Shown here: positions 19,555 to 28,144 of the stretch, one piece after another
Numbering within the stretch: the stretch's first letter is position 1
How the letters are laid out: each line of letters opens with the position of its first letter
Origin: Alistipes sp. Zagget8
Lineage (GTDB): Bacteria > Bacteroidota > Bacteroidia > Bacteroidales > Rikenellaceae
Direction of reading: 5' to 3'
Assembly: GCA_001941065.1 (NCBI GenBank)
Contig: MSHJ01000005.1
Location: 406,883 to 470,882, forward strand
Length of the DNA: 64,000 nt
Program-made: the position numbers and the translations under genes
The notes under the pieces: generated by a model
What the model saw: only the letters and a program-made list of their open reading frames with translations
What the model was told of the DNA's origin: nothing
Database searches by the model: none

Positions 19555-20109
19555 ATGATTAAAAAATTGCTGATGGCTGCCCTTGTTTTGGCGCTGGCCG
19601 TGCCCGCCGCAGCCCAGGGATCGCGTCGCAGCGAGGTTTCCGTCTCCTACGGTTTCGCACCCGTGACGGACTGGATTGATGCGTACAGCGACATCCTGAC
19701 CGGGGCCGTTTCGGGCTCCGACACCGACCTCACGGGGTGGGGTGCCGTCACCGTGGGTTACAGCTTCCGGGTGATCGGCAGCCTGCGCGTCGGTGCGCAG
19801 GTCGTCTACTCCTCGAATAAGCAGGAGATCAAGGGCACCTCCTCGGAGATCAAGAACCGCTACTGGTCGCTGATGCCCAACGTGAAATGGAACTGGCTCA
19901 ACCTGAAGATCGTGTCGTTCTATACGCGGGTGGGTGCGGGAGCTTCGTTCTCCAAGGCCAAATTCGGGGGCCAGAGCGACAAATCCACGCAGTTCGCCTT
20001 TCAGGTGTCGCCCGTCGGCGTCGAGGTCGGCGGTCGTATCGCGGCCTATGCCGAAGCCGGTATCGGCACCTCGGGCAGCCTGCTGGTCGGAGCGCGTTAC
20101 CGCTTCTGA
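19555..20109 (+). CDS. Small outer-membrane beta-barrel protein
   Basis: 184 residues with a signal peptide cut after AAAQ. The body alternates short beta-strands (SVSYGF, WGAVTVGYSF, LRVGAQVVYSS, VSPVGVEVGGRIAAYAEAG) and ends in LLVGARYRF. The C-terminal aromatic is the signal for insertion by the BAM machinery. About eight strands would fit, as in small OmpX- or OmpW-like barrels. The function is unknown. Confidence 0.78.
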   Translation: MIKKLLMAALVLALAVPAAAQGSRRSEVSVSYGFAPVTDWIDAYSDILTGAVSGSDTDLTGWGAVTVGYSFRVIGSLRVGAQVVYSSNKQEIKGTSSEIKNRYWSLMPNVKWNWLNLKIVSFYTRVGAGASFSKAKFGGQSDKSTQFAFQVSPVGVEVGGRIAAYAEAGIGTSGSLLVGARYRF

Positions 20110-20119
20110 CCGGAAAATC

Positions 20120-20157
20120 AAAAAGAAGACCTACCTCACGGGTAAGTCTTCTTTTTT
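20120..20157. terminator. Bidirectional terminator
   Basis: Inverted repeat AAAAAGAAGAC...GTCTTCTTTTT with a short inner stem (TACC/GGTA). It separates the beta-barrel gene from the convergent protease gene ending at 20179. Confidence 0.85.
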
Positions 20158-20178
20158 CAGAGAGCGGTTTGCGCCTTT

Positions 20179-22812
20179 TTATTTTCCGGTCAGCGCCATG
20201 TCTATCAGGGCGAGATAATATTTCAGAGCGCCGCGGTCCATCGCATTGTTACAGTTGCTGATAGCCCGTTGTATATCTCTGCGGGCATCCTTCATTTTCC
20301 CGAAATACACGGGCTCCGTATTTTTCGGGAAATAGTAATAGATCGTCGTCGTCGGCAGCATGGCCTGCGTCGTGACGCCTGTTTCGGTCAGGTCGTCCGG
20401 TAGCGATTCGGATGCGGAACTGACCGCGCAGCGAATCGAGGCGATCCGGCGGGTGCTTTCCTCCCATTCGGAGAACGGATCGACAGCCTCGTCGGCAAAT
20501 GCCTTGCTATTGCTTTTCGCCTTTTTCAGATTCGCTTTCAGCACGGGCGATCCGTTGAGCAAAAACGCAATGTACTGTCCTGCGTAAGTCATGCGGGCGG
20601 GGGTCAATGCTTTTCCCTTCCGGACATCCTTGAAAATGAACGATGCGATGTCGTTCAGCGCCTCTTCCTGCGTATAGGGGTTCTCCGATTTTTCGACACT
20701 GAGGGCCATCCGGGCGACACGGTTCATGATCTGCATTATCGGCATGCTCGTATAGGCTAACGAAGACAGCGAGCTGTTCGGTCCTCCCAAATACATGAAT
20801 TCGCGGTTGGTATCCATCCAGGATAAATCTTCGCACAATTCGAGCACCGCTTTCATGGCCTGCTTCTGCACGTGTGCCGGAACCGGGATGTTTGCCGGCT
20901 GCATATTGTCTGCATGAGGCTCGTTCTGGTAAATTCCGCCGATGTAGCTGGACAGATAGCGCACGTAATCGTATACTTTCAGGAACACGAAATCCGGGAA
21001 CAGGTCCTTGTAGGATTCGGGAATGCTGTCATCTTTGAGCCACCCGGGAGCATTGGCGATGATGAATTTCAGATTTTCGATATTCTGCGCCATCGAAACG
21101 GTTATGTCGCTGCCCAGATCGCCTTTTTGCGCCCGGGGGTCGAGAGCGAACGATATTCCGCTCTGTTTGCCGTAGAAAAAGCGGGGGTCGCCGGTCTTTT
21201 CGGCGAGCCACTTGTTCAGCGTCTCTTTTTCATTGCTTTCCAAAGGCGTGTAGAGCCACTTGACGGCGAATTCGTCGTAAATTCCGGGCTTGTCTATGAT
21301 CGTTGCCACGCCGCGCTCCCGATCGCCGGGGCGTGCCGCATAGTTGAACAGCACATCGTCGGTGACGGATGCCGTGAATCCGTACTTTTGTGTAAAAGCG
21401 GGATCACGCAACTGTTCCGGGGAATAGGCCATACTGCCGGCCAGGTTGGGGGCCAGTCCGAGGGCTGCCGCCATTCGTTGCATAACCTTTGCGGTCAACA
21501 CTTCACAGACGGCTTCATCGGACAGATAGTAGCCTGCATAACGGCGGTCGGTATTGGCGATCGTGTAGACGGCCTCCTTGCGGGCGCTTTCGGCAAAATC
21601 ACGCGGCACGGTCAGTGACACGCTCAGGATCTCACCCGTGCGCGGATCGGGCAGCCGGTTCAGCGTGACGGTGTTTCCGGTAGATGCGGAATAGACGACG
21701 CGGCTGATCAGCGGATCGTCTGCCCGGAAAGTGCTGTCGGACGGATATCGTTCCACGCGGATGGCCCGTTCGAATCCCGCCTGCTCCAGCACCGGGTTCC
21801 ACTTTTCGATTCCGGCCCGGATCGCCCTGGCCCAATTTTCCGAAAACAGGGTGTCGATATAAATCACGATCGGTTTGACCGGTTCGGAAAGCTCTCCCCG
21901 GCGGATTTTTTCGGGCTCCTTTGCCTCCAGTTTCCACCGTCCGGCGAAATAACCCTGCTTGCTGCCTTTGTCGCTGAAAGAGGTGTAACGGACATACGAG
22001 GTTCCGATTCGTGGATCGGCTTCCCGGATTTTCATCTTTTCGTCGGGCAGCAGTGTCAGCGATGTGACGATGCCGGCCGATGTCTCCGGTTTTTCGTCCA
22101 GGATGCCCATCGGGAACGCCAGCGTCAGCCGTATCCCGACCTCGGACGAAACGGCGATGCTGTTGTTGAAGGCTTCCACGCCGTCGATTTGCGACCGGTC
22201 GGCGATATGTGCGTTTTCATAAATGAAAAGACCCTCTCCCACGGGAACGCCTTGCAGGTTGACTATGTCCTTGTTGCTTCCCTGGAAATAGGAGGTGGCG
22301 TTGAACACGACCGCCGTGCTGTCGTTATTGAAAGCGGCGATGGGGAACGTTTTGATTATGGGACCGATCCGTGAAGCGTGCAGCGCGCTTTCGACATTGG
22401 TGTCGCCGCCTTTTGCATAGACGTTGTAGGCCGGCTTGCGGAATAATACCAGCGAGTCGGTCCGGTCGATCCGCAGCCGTTTGCTGGGGGCGGCTTTCTG
22501 CCCCGGGGCGAGCAGTCCTACGTCGCTCGTGCGGTCGATATGGGTGTCCACCAGCAAATCGCGTCCGAAAATGCCGACCGGCACTTCCAGGTAGATTTTG
22601 TCTTCTACCTTGTGAATGCTCATGACGCCCTTTTTGTGAACGACCCCTTTCTTGCCCTTGAAAAGCTTGTCGTATGCGGTGGCTTTCGGCGCTGTTTTTA
22701 CGCTGTCGGCCGTCTCTTTTTTCTTCCTCTTTCCGGCCGCGCAACTCTCCTGTGCAGGAATCGCCAGGCTCCCGATAACCAGTCCTAAAAGTAATATCTT
22801 GTAGTATTTCAT
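20179..22812 (-). CDS. Inactive paralogue of zinc metalloprotease (DUF5117/DUF4953 type)
   Basis: 877 residues with a signal peptide. It aligns along its length with the neighbouring protein encoded at 22825-25422: DSTAVVFNATSYFQG versus DSTAVVFDMTSFFVG, KPIVIYIDTLFSENW versus KPIVFYVDSDFPAKW, and FNYAARPGDRERGV versus FNYVAQPGDKERGV. Where the neighbour has SHEIGHCLGFMHN, this protein has QRMAAALGLAPN, so all three zinc histidines and the catalytic glutamate are gone. The Met-turn SIMDYARFN is SVTDDVLFN here. It is therefore a pseudoenzyme, perhaps a binding partner of the active copy. The two genes are 12 bases apart and co-transcribed. Confidence 0.88.
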   Translation of the reverse strand: MKYYKILLLGLVIGSLAIPAQESCAAGKRKKKETADSVKTAPKATAYDKLFKGKKGVVHKKGVMSIHKVEDKIYLEVPVGIFGRDLLVDTHIDRTSDVGLLAPGQKAAPSKRLRIDRTDSLVLFRKPAYNVYAKGGDTNVESALHASRIGPIIKTFPIAAFNNDSTAVVFNATSYFQGSNKDIVNLQGVPVGEGLFIYENAHIADRSQIDGVEAFNNSIAVSSEVGIRLTLAFPMGILDEKPETSAGIVTSLTLLPDEKMKIREADPRIGTSYVRYTSFSDKGSKQGYFAGRWKLEAKEPEKIRRGELSEPVKPIVIYIDTLFSENWARAIRAGIEKWNPVLEQAGFERAIRVERYPSDSTFRADDPLISRVVYSASTGNTVTLNRLPDPRTGEILSVSLTVPRDFAESARKEAVYTIANTDRRYAGYYLSDEAVCEVLTAKVMQRMAAALGLAPNLAGSMAYSPEQLRDPAFTQKYGFTASVTDDVLFNYAARPGDRERGVATIIDKPGIYDEFAVKWLYTPLESNEKETLNKWLAEKTGDPRFFYGKQSGISFALDPRAQKGDLGSDITVSMAQNIENLKFIIANAPGWLKDDSIPESYKDLFPDFVFLKVYDYVRYLSSYIGGIYQNEPHADNMQPANIPVPAHVQKQAMKAVLELCEDLSWMDTNREFMYLGGPNSSLSSLAYTSMPIMQIMNRVARMALSVEKSENPYTQEEALNDIASFIFKDVRKGKALTPARMTYAGQYIAFLLNGSPVLKANLKKAKSNSKAFADEAVDPFSEWEESTRRIASIRCAVSSASESLPDDLTETGVTTQAMLPTTTIYYYFPKNTEPVYFGKMKDARRDIQRAISNCNNAMDRGALKYYLALIDMALTGK

Positions 22813-22824
22813 AGTCTGGACTTT

Positions 22825-25422
22825 CTATTTTAAACCGAACTCGATGGTGCGCAGCAACAGCTCATAATGTGCTTTTGTCTCTTTCGGAGCGTTGTCCACC
22901 CGGCTTTTGAGCAGCGTCTGGACCTTTGAGACATAAGCATAAATATCTGCTACGGTAGCCTGTCCGCGGTTGAAGATCGCGCGGGGCGACCATCCGAAGC
23001 CCGATACGGGATCGTAGGTTATTTCACCGCAAAGATTCTCGCCGTGGAGGTTGCAGGTGCAGGCGGTCATGTCGTGCTGCTGATCGGCAAAGCTCTTTCC
23101 CGAGGCCTTGGGCAGGGGGAAATTGCCGGCTCCCATCATCTGTTCGACGTACTGTTTCTGAATGTCCATCTGTTCGCGCGTGAGCTTCCGGCCGTTGACG
23201 GTCGGCCTCCAGATGAAATCATAGACAATATCGGCGCAGTCCCGGAACGAGAACGAATTTCCGGCTACGTCGGCCGACAGGGATACGCTGAACGGTGTGG
23301 AGATAATAAGCCCGCCGAGCATGTTGGCCACAGCGGCCTTGGGTGAGCCCATGATCGCCAGTTTGTTCATCAGTTCCCGGTTGTCCAGCCAGTCGAGATC
23401 GCCGTAAAGTTCGAACATGTATTTCAGGGCAGCCAGCTGCTTTTCGGTGGGAATGTTCGCGAATGCCGGCAGCGTGTCGTCGGCCTTCACTTCATTCTTG
23501 TAAAGTCCGCCTACATTCAGGTAGACGTGCTGGATGTACATGGCCATCTGGTTGATGATGCCCTCCAGTATCTCGGTCCGGAATTCGAAATCATCGTCGC
23601 CCGAGGTGATCCACTTGTCGTAATCGCCGATGAGCGTTTTGAGGTTCTTCACGCCGTAACGGGTTGCCTTCACCACGTCGTCGCCCAGGTCTTCCGTCTG
23701 CGACCGGGGGTCGAAGAACCTTACCGAGAACTGCTGTTTTCCGTAACGTGCCCACGGATGTTCCTTTACGGCATTGGTGATCCATTTGGCTGTGATAGGT
23801 GCCTCCTCCTCGACGTTTGCCGCTTCGAAAACAGGCATGTAGGTCCAGTGGACCAGATACCGGTCGTGAATCCCGAACCGGGGCGGCGTGAGTTTGACGC
23901 CCCGCTCTTTATCTCCCGGTTGCGCTACGTAGTTGAAACGGGCATAGTCCATGATGGAGGTGGTGGTTCCGTGCTGCCGCGTGAAGGTCGGCGAACGGAG
24001 CGAATCGACCGGGATGACCGACGATGCGCTCATGTTGTGCATGAAGCCGAGACAGTGGCCGATCTCGTGCGAGATGACGTAGCGGAGGGCGTCGCCCAGG
24101 ATTTCGTCCGGAAGTTCCGCCTGGCGGACCTCGTCATCGACCGTGGCGGTCTGTACGAACCGCCATTTGTTGATCAGCCGCACGATGTCGTGATAGACAT
24201 ACACCGAAGCGTTCAGGATTTCGCCGCTGCGGGGATCGACCCATGAGGGACCCATGGCATTCTGAATTCCGATCGGAGCATAGCGTACGCAGGAGTATTT
24301 CAGGTTGTCGGGATCGAATTCGGGGTCGTCCGTCGGGAAATCCCGTGCTTCGATGGCGTCTTTGAATCCGATCTCCTCGAACAGTTCCTGCCACTGGTTG
24401 ATTCCCTCCTTGATATAGGGTCTCCATTTGGCCGGGAAATCGCTGTCCACGTAGAACACGATCGGCTTTACGGGCTTGACTTTCTCCCCGCGGCGGAAGG
24501 CCGCGGTGTCGGACGGCGCTAACTGCCAGCGGTTGGCGTAATAGACGGGAGCCGTCGTCCGCGAACCTTCGCCCAGCTGCATCCGGGGTGTGAAGAAGAC
24601 TCCGATCCGATAGTCCGCCATACGGGGACGATACGGTTTTTCCGGCAGCAGAATGATCGAGCGGGTCATTTCTACCGTGAAAGGAGCGTCTTTCAGGAGC
24701 GTTTTCCCGTCATTGTACGAGGCCAGCGAATAGGTGTACGAAAGACAGCTGCGCACCGAGACATTGTCGTCGAAGGCCTTGATTCCGCTCAAATAGGAAT
24801 TTTCACTTTTGAAGCTCTCGGTTCTCTTGAATGACGATCCGTAAAGCGAGTTTCGGTCGAAGGGGCTCATTTTCTTGTTGTCCCCGACGAAAAAGCTGGT
24901 CATGTCGAACACTACGGCCGTGCTGTCGTTGTTGAACGTTTCGATTTTGGCGTTTTTCAGAATCGAGCCGATGCTGCTCTTTTCCAGCGCCCTGTCGATT
25001 GCCGCATCGGTTGCGATGTAATCGGCATTCACCTCCCGGAGCTGTACATGGGTGTCGGTCTTCGTAAACAGGACGTGGAGCGGTTGTGTGGGTTTCGATC
25101 CTACGACGGCATTGGCGTTCTCGCTGATCTCCGTTACCGTGGAGCCGATCAGCATTTCACGCCCCAGCAGGTTCACCGGTAGTTCGAAATAGAGTTTTCC
25201 CTTCATTTTGTGCAGGGTTATCAGTCCACGCGCCGTCTCGTGCTTTTCCTTGAAAAACTCGTCGTACTTGCTCTTTTTATTGGCCGTGGAGTCGCTTTGG
25301 GACATTTCGGTCCCGGCTTTTTTCTTTTTGCCGAATGGCCAGAATGCGGATGCCGTGTCCGGAAATCCTCCCAGGCATATCGACAAGCATGCCACTGCAA
25401 AAATGAATTTTCTTTTTTTCAT
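22825..25422 (-). CDS. Zinc-dependent metalloprotease (DUF5118/DUF5117/DUF4953)
   Basis: 865 residues with a signal peptide. Order: short basic linker, DUF5118-like segment, DUF5117 (KPTQPLHVLFTKTDTHVQLREVN...), then the catalytic DUF4953 region with HEIGHCLGFMHN, the extended HExxHxxGxxH zinc site of metzincins, and the Met-turn SIMDYARFN. Such secreted proteases accompany SusC/SusD loci in Bacteroidota. It has its own candidate promoter at 25462-25469 and lies downstream of the PKD-like lipoprotein. It probably cleaves protein or peptide captured by the locus. Confidence 0.92.
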   Translation of the reverse strand: MKKRKFIFAVACLSICLGGFPDTASAFWPFGKKKKAGTEMSQSDSTANKKSKYDEFFKEKHETARGLITLHKMKGKLYFELPVNLLGREMLIGSTVTEISENANAVVGSKPTQPLHVLFTKTDTHVQLREVNADYIATDAAIDRALEKSSIGSILKNAKIETFNNDSTAVVFDMTSFFVGDNKKMSPFDRNSLYGSSFKRTESFKSENSYLSGIKAFDDNVSVRSCLSYTYSLASYNDGKTLLKDAPFTVEMTRSIILLPEKPYRPRMADYRIGVFFTPRMQLGEGSRTTAPVYYANRWQLAPSDTAAFRRGEKVKPVKPIVFYVDSDFPAKWRPYIKEGINQWQELFEEIGFKDAIEARDFPTDDPEFDPDNLKYSCVRYAPIGIQNAMGPSWVDPRSGEILNASVYVYHDIVRLINKWRFVQTATVDDEVRQAELPDEILGDALRYVISHEIGHCLGFMHNMSASSVIPVDSLRSPTFTRQHGTTTSIMDYARFNYVAQPGDKERGVKLTPPRFGIHDRYLVHWTYMPVFEAANVEEEAPITAKWITNAVKEHPWARYGKQQFSVRFFDPRSQTEDLGDDVVKATRYGVKNLKTLIGDYDKWITSGDDDFEFRTEILEGIINQMAMYIQHVYLNVGGLYKNEVKADDTLPAFANIPTEKQLAALKYMFELYGDLDWLDNRELMNKLAIMGSPKAAVANMLGGLIISTPFSVSLSADVAGNSFSFRDCADIVYDFIWRPTVNGRKLTREQMDIQKQYVEQMMGAGNFPLPKASGKSFADQQHDMTACTCNLHGENLCGEITYDPVSGFGWSPRAIFNRGQATVADIYAYVSKVQTLLKSRVDNAPKETKAHYELLLRTIEFGLK

Positions 25423-25461
25423 AAAATATCGAGCTAAATTATTGGTTAGTCATCCTACGAA

Positions 25462-25494
25462 CAAAGGTAATCGATGCGTATTGCATCGATTACC
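25462..25494 (-). promoter_or_regulatory. Protease promoter overlapped by a perfect palindrome
   Basis: On the minus strand TACCTTTG (25469-25462) lies 40 bases before the protease start. A perfect 12-base inverted repeat (GGTAATCGATGC / GCATCGATTACC) at 25466-25494 overlaps it on its upstream side. It could be the terminator of the PKD-like gene upstream, although no T run follows the stem, or an operator on this promoter. Confidence 0.55.
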
Positions 25495-25512
25495 TTCCTG
25501 TTATCGAGATCT

Positions 25513-27129
25513 TTACTGTTTGCCTTGTGTCCCAAGAGCCGTGATACGTCCGAATCCGGTGAATGTATGATCCGCATCGGCGGTCCCCAGACTTCCGGAG
25601 TTACCCGTAATGGGGAGCACGTACACTTTTCCTTCCTGGGTCGTGTTGTTATACGTCGCCACCAGCAACTGGTTGGCGTCCTCCTTCATTACCTCCATAT
25701 CGGTGCTTTGCTGACTGTAATAACTCCACGCTTCCCGGAAGAGCGACATGGCCGTAATCTCTTCCCCCGCAGGCGCGGTGAACACACCGCTTTCGTTGAC
25801 ACCGACGGCGCTGCCGCCGATCACGCAGGGATAGACCTTGCTTTTGGTGGCGTAATAGATGACGGAACGTTTGTACGATCCTTCGAAGCACAGTGCGTTT
25901 TCAATGTCGGGGCATGTCGCGGCGGAGTATTTTCCGTCCGATTCGTAAAAATAGCTGCCGTTGTTGACATCCGGATCATACCGGTGCGATAACCGGTAGA
26001 CATCGATCGCGCCCTGGGGGTCTTTGAGAATGAAATGAGCCCGTACGTGCACCGGACTTCCGGAGACCTGTTCACCGCGGCAGGAGCCGATCAGCGTATA
26101 TCCCGAGAGCGAGTTCGGATCGAAATTCACACTGCCGCCGGTCCCCGATGTCAGCGATGCGATCGGGTATGCGACCGGATCCATATGGTAAAATGCTCCC
26201 CTGGCCTTGTCGAAGAAAAAGACGACTCCTAAATCGGCATTTGTCTGGGTGTATTCGTTCCCGAATTTCTTGTCGGTGATTTGGGAGGGGCTCACGTAAT
26301 TGAGCGGGTCCGAGAAGGTCTGCGTGACAGCGTTCACCAGTCTGCCATACGCATAAATATCTCCTTCGTAGACGAAAAATACCGAATAGGCATTTGTCCC
26401 GAGCATCTGTAATTCTTTGTCCTTTTCGGGCGGGAACGTGAACATCTGGTCGAAATTCTGGATAATCCCGTGTGTGCTGGCATCGAGGTTTTCCAGCGTT
26501 TTGTCCGTCATCGCCGTCACGTAGAATGCCTGGGCGGTATTGCCGATGGGACCGTAGACCAGCTTCCGCATGACGCCTTCCATTTTTTTGCCGTTCGTGA
26601 AGGAGTAGGAGTCGTGGATGTATTGGGTATCCCCGGTGTAGCCGGCCGAAACGTATTTGTTCCGCACCAGCGAAATATCCGATGTCTGCCCGTCCCTTGT
26701 GTCGGCGACCAGCACGCCGTCGCCCATCTGGCTGATAACGTAAACGTCGTAACGATGCATGTACTGTACACCGGTGCGCTTGTTGGTCACCGTGAATACC
26801 AGCGAATAGGGTTTCTGACTGGGGGCCTGGGTGATTACCCGTTCCAGGTCCTTTTCCTCGCTCAGTTTGGAAAAAGTCGTCTCGTTTCCGTTCGATGTGA
26901 CGGTGATTTTCCATTCGAAGGCGAGATCCGGATCGTCGGCCGGGGTTACTTTCGGAGAGAGCCGCAGCGTGTTTCCGTTTGCGATTTCGATCTTTGCCCC
27001 AAAACCGGTGGTGTCGATCTCTACCGTATCCGAGATTTTACCGGAGGTACTTTTGTCGTCGTAGCATGACGCGGCGAACAGCGCCAGGGTCATGCACAAT
27101 ATGCAATAGGTTATAAATGTTTTTTTCAT
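25513..27129 (-). CDS. PKD-like family lipoprotein of a SusC/SusD locus
   Basis: 538 residues with lipobox AASC. An Ig/PKD-type beta domain lies at about 35-125 (LRLSPKVTPADDPDLAFEWKI, VFTVTNKRTGVQYMHRYDV), followed by a beta-propeller-like C-terminal part (GDIYAYGRL, KARGAFYHMDP). This family regularly follows SusD and a DUF4843 protein in Bacteroidota loci that also contain a metalloprotease. Likely a surface-exposed binding lipoprotein, equivalent in position to SusE/SusF. It lies 2 bases after the DUF4843 gene. Confidence 0.85.
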   Translation of the reverse strand: MKKTFITYCILCMTLALFAASCYDDKSTSGKISDTVEIDTTGFGAKIEIANGNTLRLSPKVTPADDPDLAFEWKITVTSNGNETTFSKLSEEKDLERVITQAPSQKPYSLVFTVTNKRTGVQYMHRYDVYVISQMGDGVLVADTRDGQTSDISLVRNKYVSAGYTGDTQYIHDSYSFTNGKKMEGVMRKLVYGPIGNTAQAFYVTAMTDKTLENLDASTHGIIQNFDQMFTFPPEKDKELQMLGTNAYSVFFVYEGDIYAYGRLVNAVTQTFSDPLNYVSPSQITDKKFGNEYTQTNADLGVVFFFDKARGAFYHMDPVAYPIASLTSGTGGSVNFDPNSLSGYTLIGSCRGEQVSGSPVHVRAHFILKDPQGAIDVYRLSHRYDPDVNNGSYFYESDGKYSAATCPDIENALCFEGSYKRSVIYYATKSKVYPCVIGGSAVGVNESGVFTAPAGEEITAMSLFREAWSYYSQQSTDMEVMKEDANQLLVATYNNTTQEGKVYVLPITGNSGSLGTADADHTFTGFGRITALGTQGKQ

Positions 27130-27131
27130 GA

Positions 27132-28121
27132 TTATAAATCGAAGGGATTAACGAGAATGGGAGGATTTTCTTTCAGTTTCAGCTCATAGGTTTTGTCACC
27201 CGACTTGACCGAAACGATATTGCCTGCGGCATTCAGGACCGCAGCATCGTCGCTATGTCGGAGAATGTCATCGGGATGTGCCAGGTTGTACTCGTAAATA
27301 TAGGTTTCCAGCTTGTGGAATAGTTGTTTCGTATACATGTCCTGGACATTGCCGGGGTTGATCATGGGATATTTCTCGAGAATATCCGCATCGGTTCCCA
27401 GGTATCCGAACACATTGAGCATTTCCGGCCACACTTCCCGGAGGACTTTGGCCAGATTCTTACTGTAAAGTCCGTTGGAACTGTATTTGGCGCTCAGTCG
27501 CGTTCTGGTCTTCGCTTCATCCTGCTCTCCGTATACGTTTCCGTCGTCGTCGACCCAGAGTGCCGTGTAGGATACGTACCTCAAAAAGTTTCTTTGCAGC
27601 ATGTATTCCGGCATCTTGATGTCATTGGACCAGGTCAGCACGGCTTCGGTCGAGACGAGAGCTCCGCCCGTGACGGGCAGGTCGGTTTCCGGGTCGATGT
27701 CCGTCGAGAACTGGTCGTTGCCGAGCAGCCGCAGTCCCAGTGCCAGATCGCCCTGGGCGAGCGCCTGCTTGTCATTGTTAACCCGCACGGTCACGGTTCC
27801 CGATGTCGCTCCGGCCTTAACCAGTCCGCCCAGTACGGTATACTGACCGGCGGTGGCGGTCGTAGTCTCTTCATTCACTTCCACGGCTACCGGGCGGTCG
27901 TAGTCGGCCATAGGGCCGATGATATTGAGTTTTATCTCAACATCGGCGTATTCGGCGTCGGGGGTGTCGATAAAAGAGTACGACTGATTGTTTGACGGGA
28001 AATATACGGCGGAATCTTTTGTGGCATACGCCGAGAGATCATCCTGGGAACAACCTCCCGACAGGATCGCGGCACCCGCTATCAATGCCAGCGACACTAT
28101 TTTCAAGCTATTCATGTTCAT
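27132..28121 (-). CDS. DUF4843 lipoprotein
   Basis: 329 residues with lipobox LSGGC. The pattern AVYFPSNNQSYSF, then VEIKLNIIGPMADYDRPVAVEV and AGQYTVLGGLVKAGATSGTVTV, is the DUF4843/BACON-like arrangement typical of the third gene in protein-associated SusCD loci. Two ATG codons (28121 and 28115) could start it; both keep the signal peptide. Surface lipoprotein of unknown binding role. Confidence 0.85.
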   Translation of the reverse strand: MNMNSLKIVSLALIAGAAILSGGCSQDDLSAYATKDSAVYFPSNNQSYSFIDTPDAEYADVEIKLNIIGPMADYDRPVAVEVNEETTTATAGQYTVLGGLVKAGATSGTVTVRVNNDKQALAQGDLALGLRLLGNDQFSTDIDPETDLPVTGGALVSTEAVLTWSNDIKMPEYMLQRNFLRYVSYTALWVDDDGNVYGEQDEAKTRTRLSAKYSSNGLYSKNLAKVLREVWPEMLNVFGYLGTDADILEKYPMINPGNVQDMYTKQLFHKLETYIYEYNLAHPDDILRHSDDAAVLNAAGNIVSVKSGDKTYELKLKENPPILVNPFDL

Positions 28122-28144
28122 AATTTTTCATTGATGATTATTCG

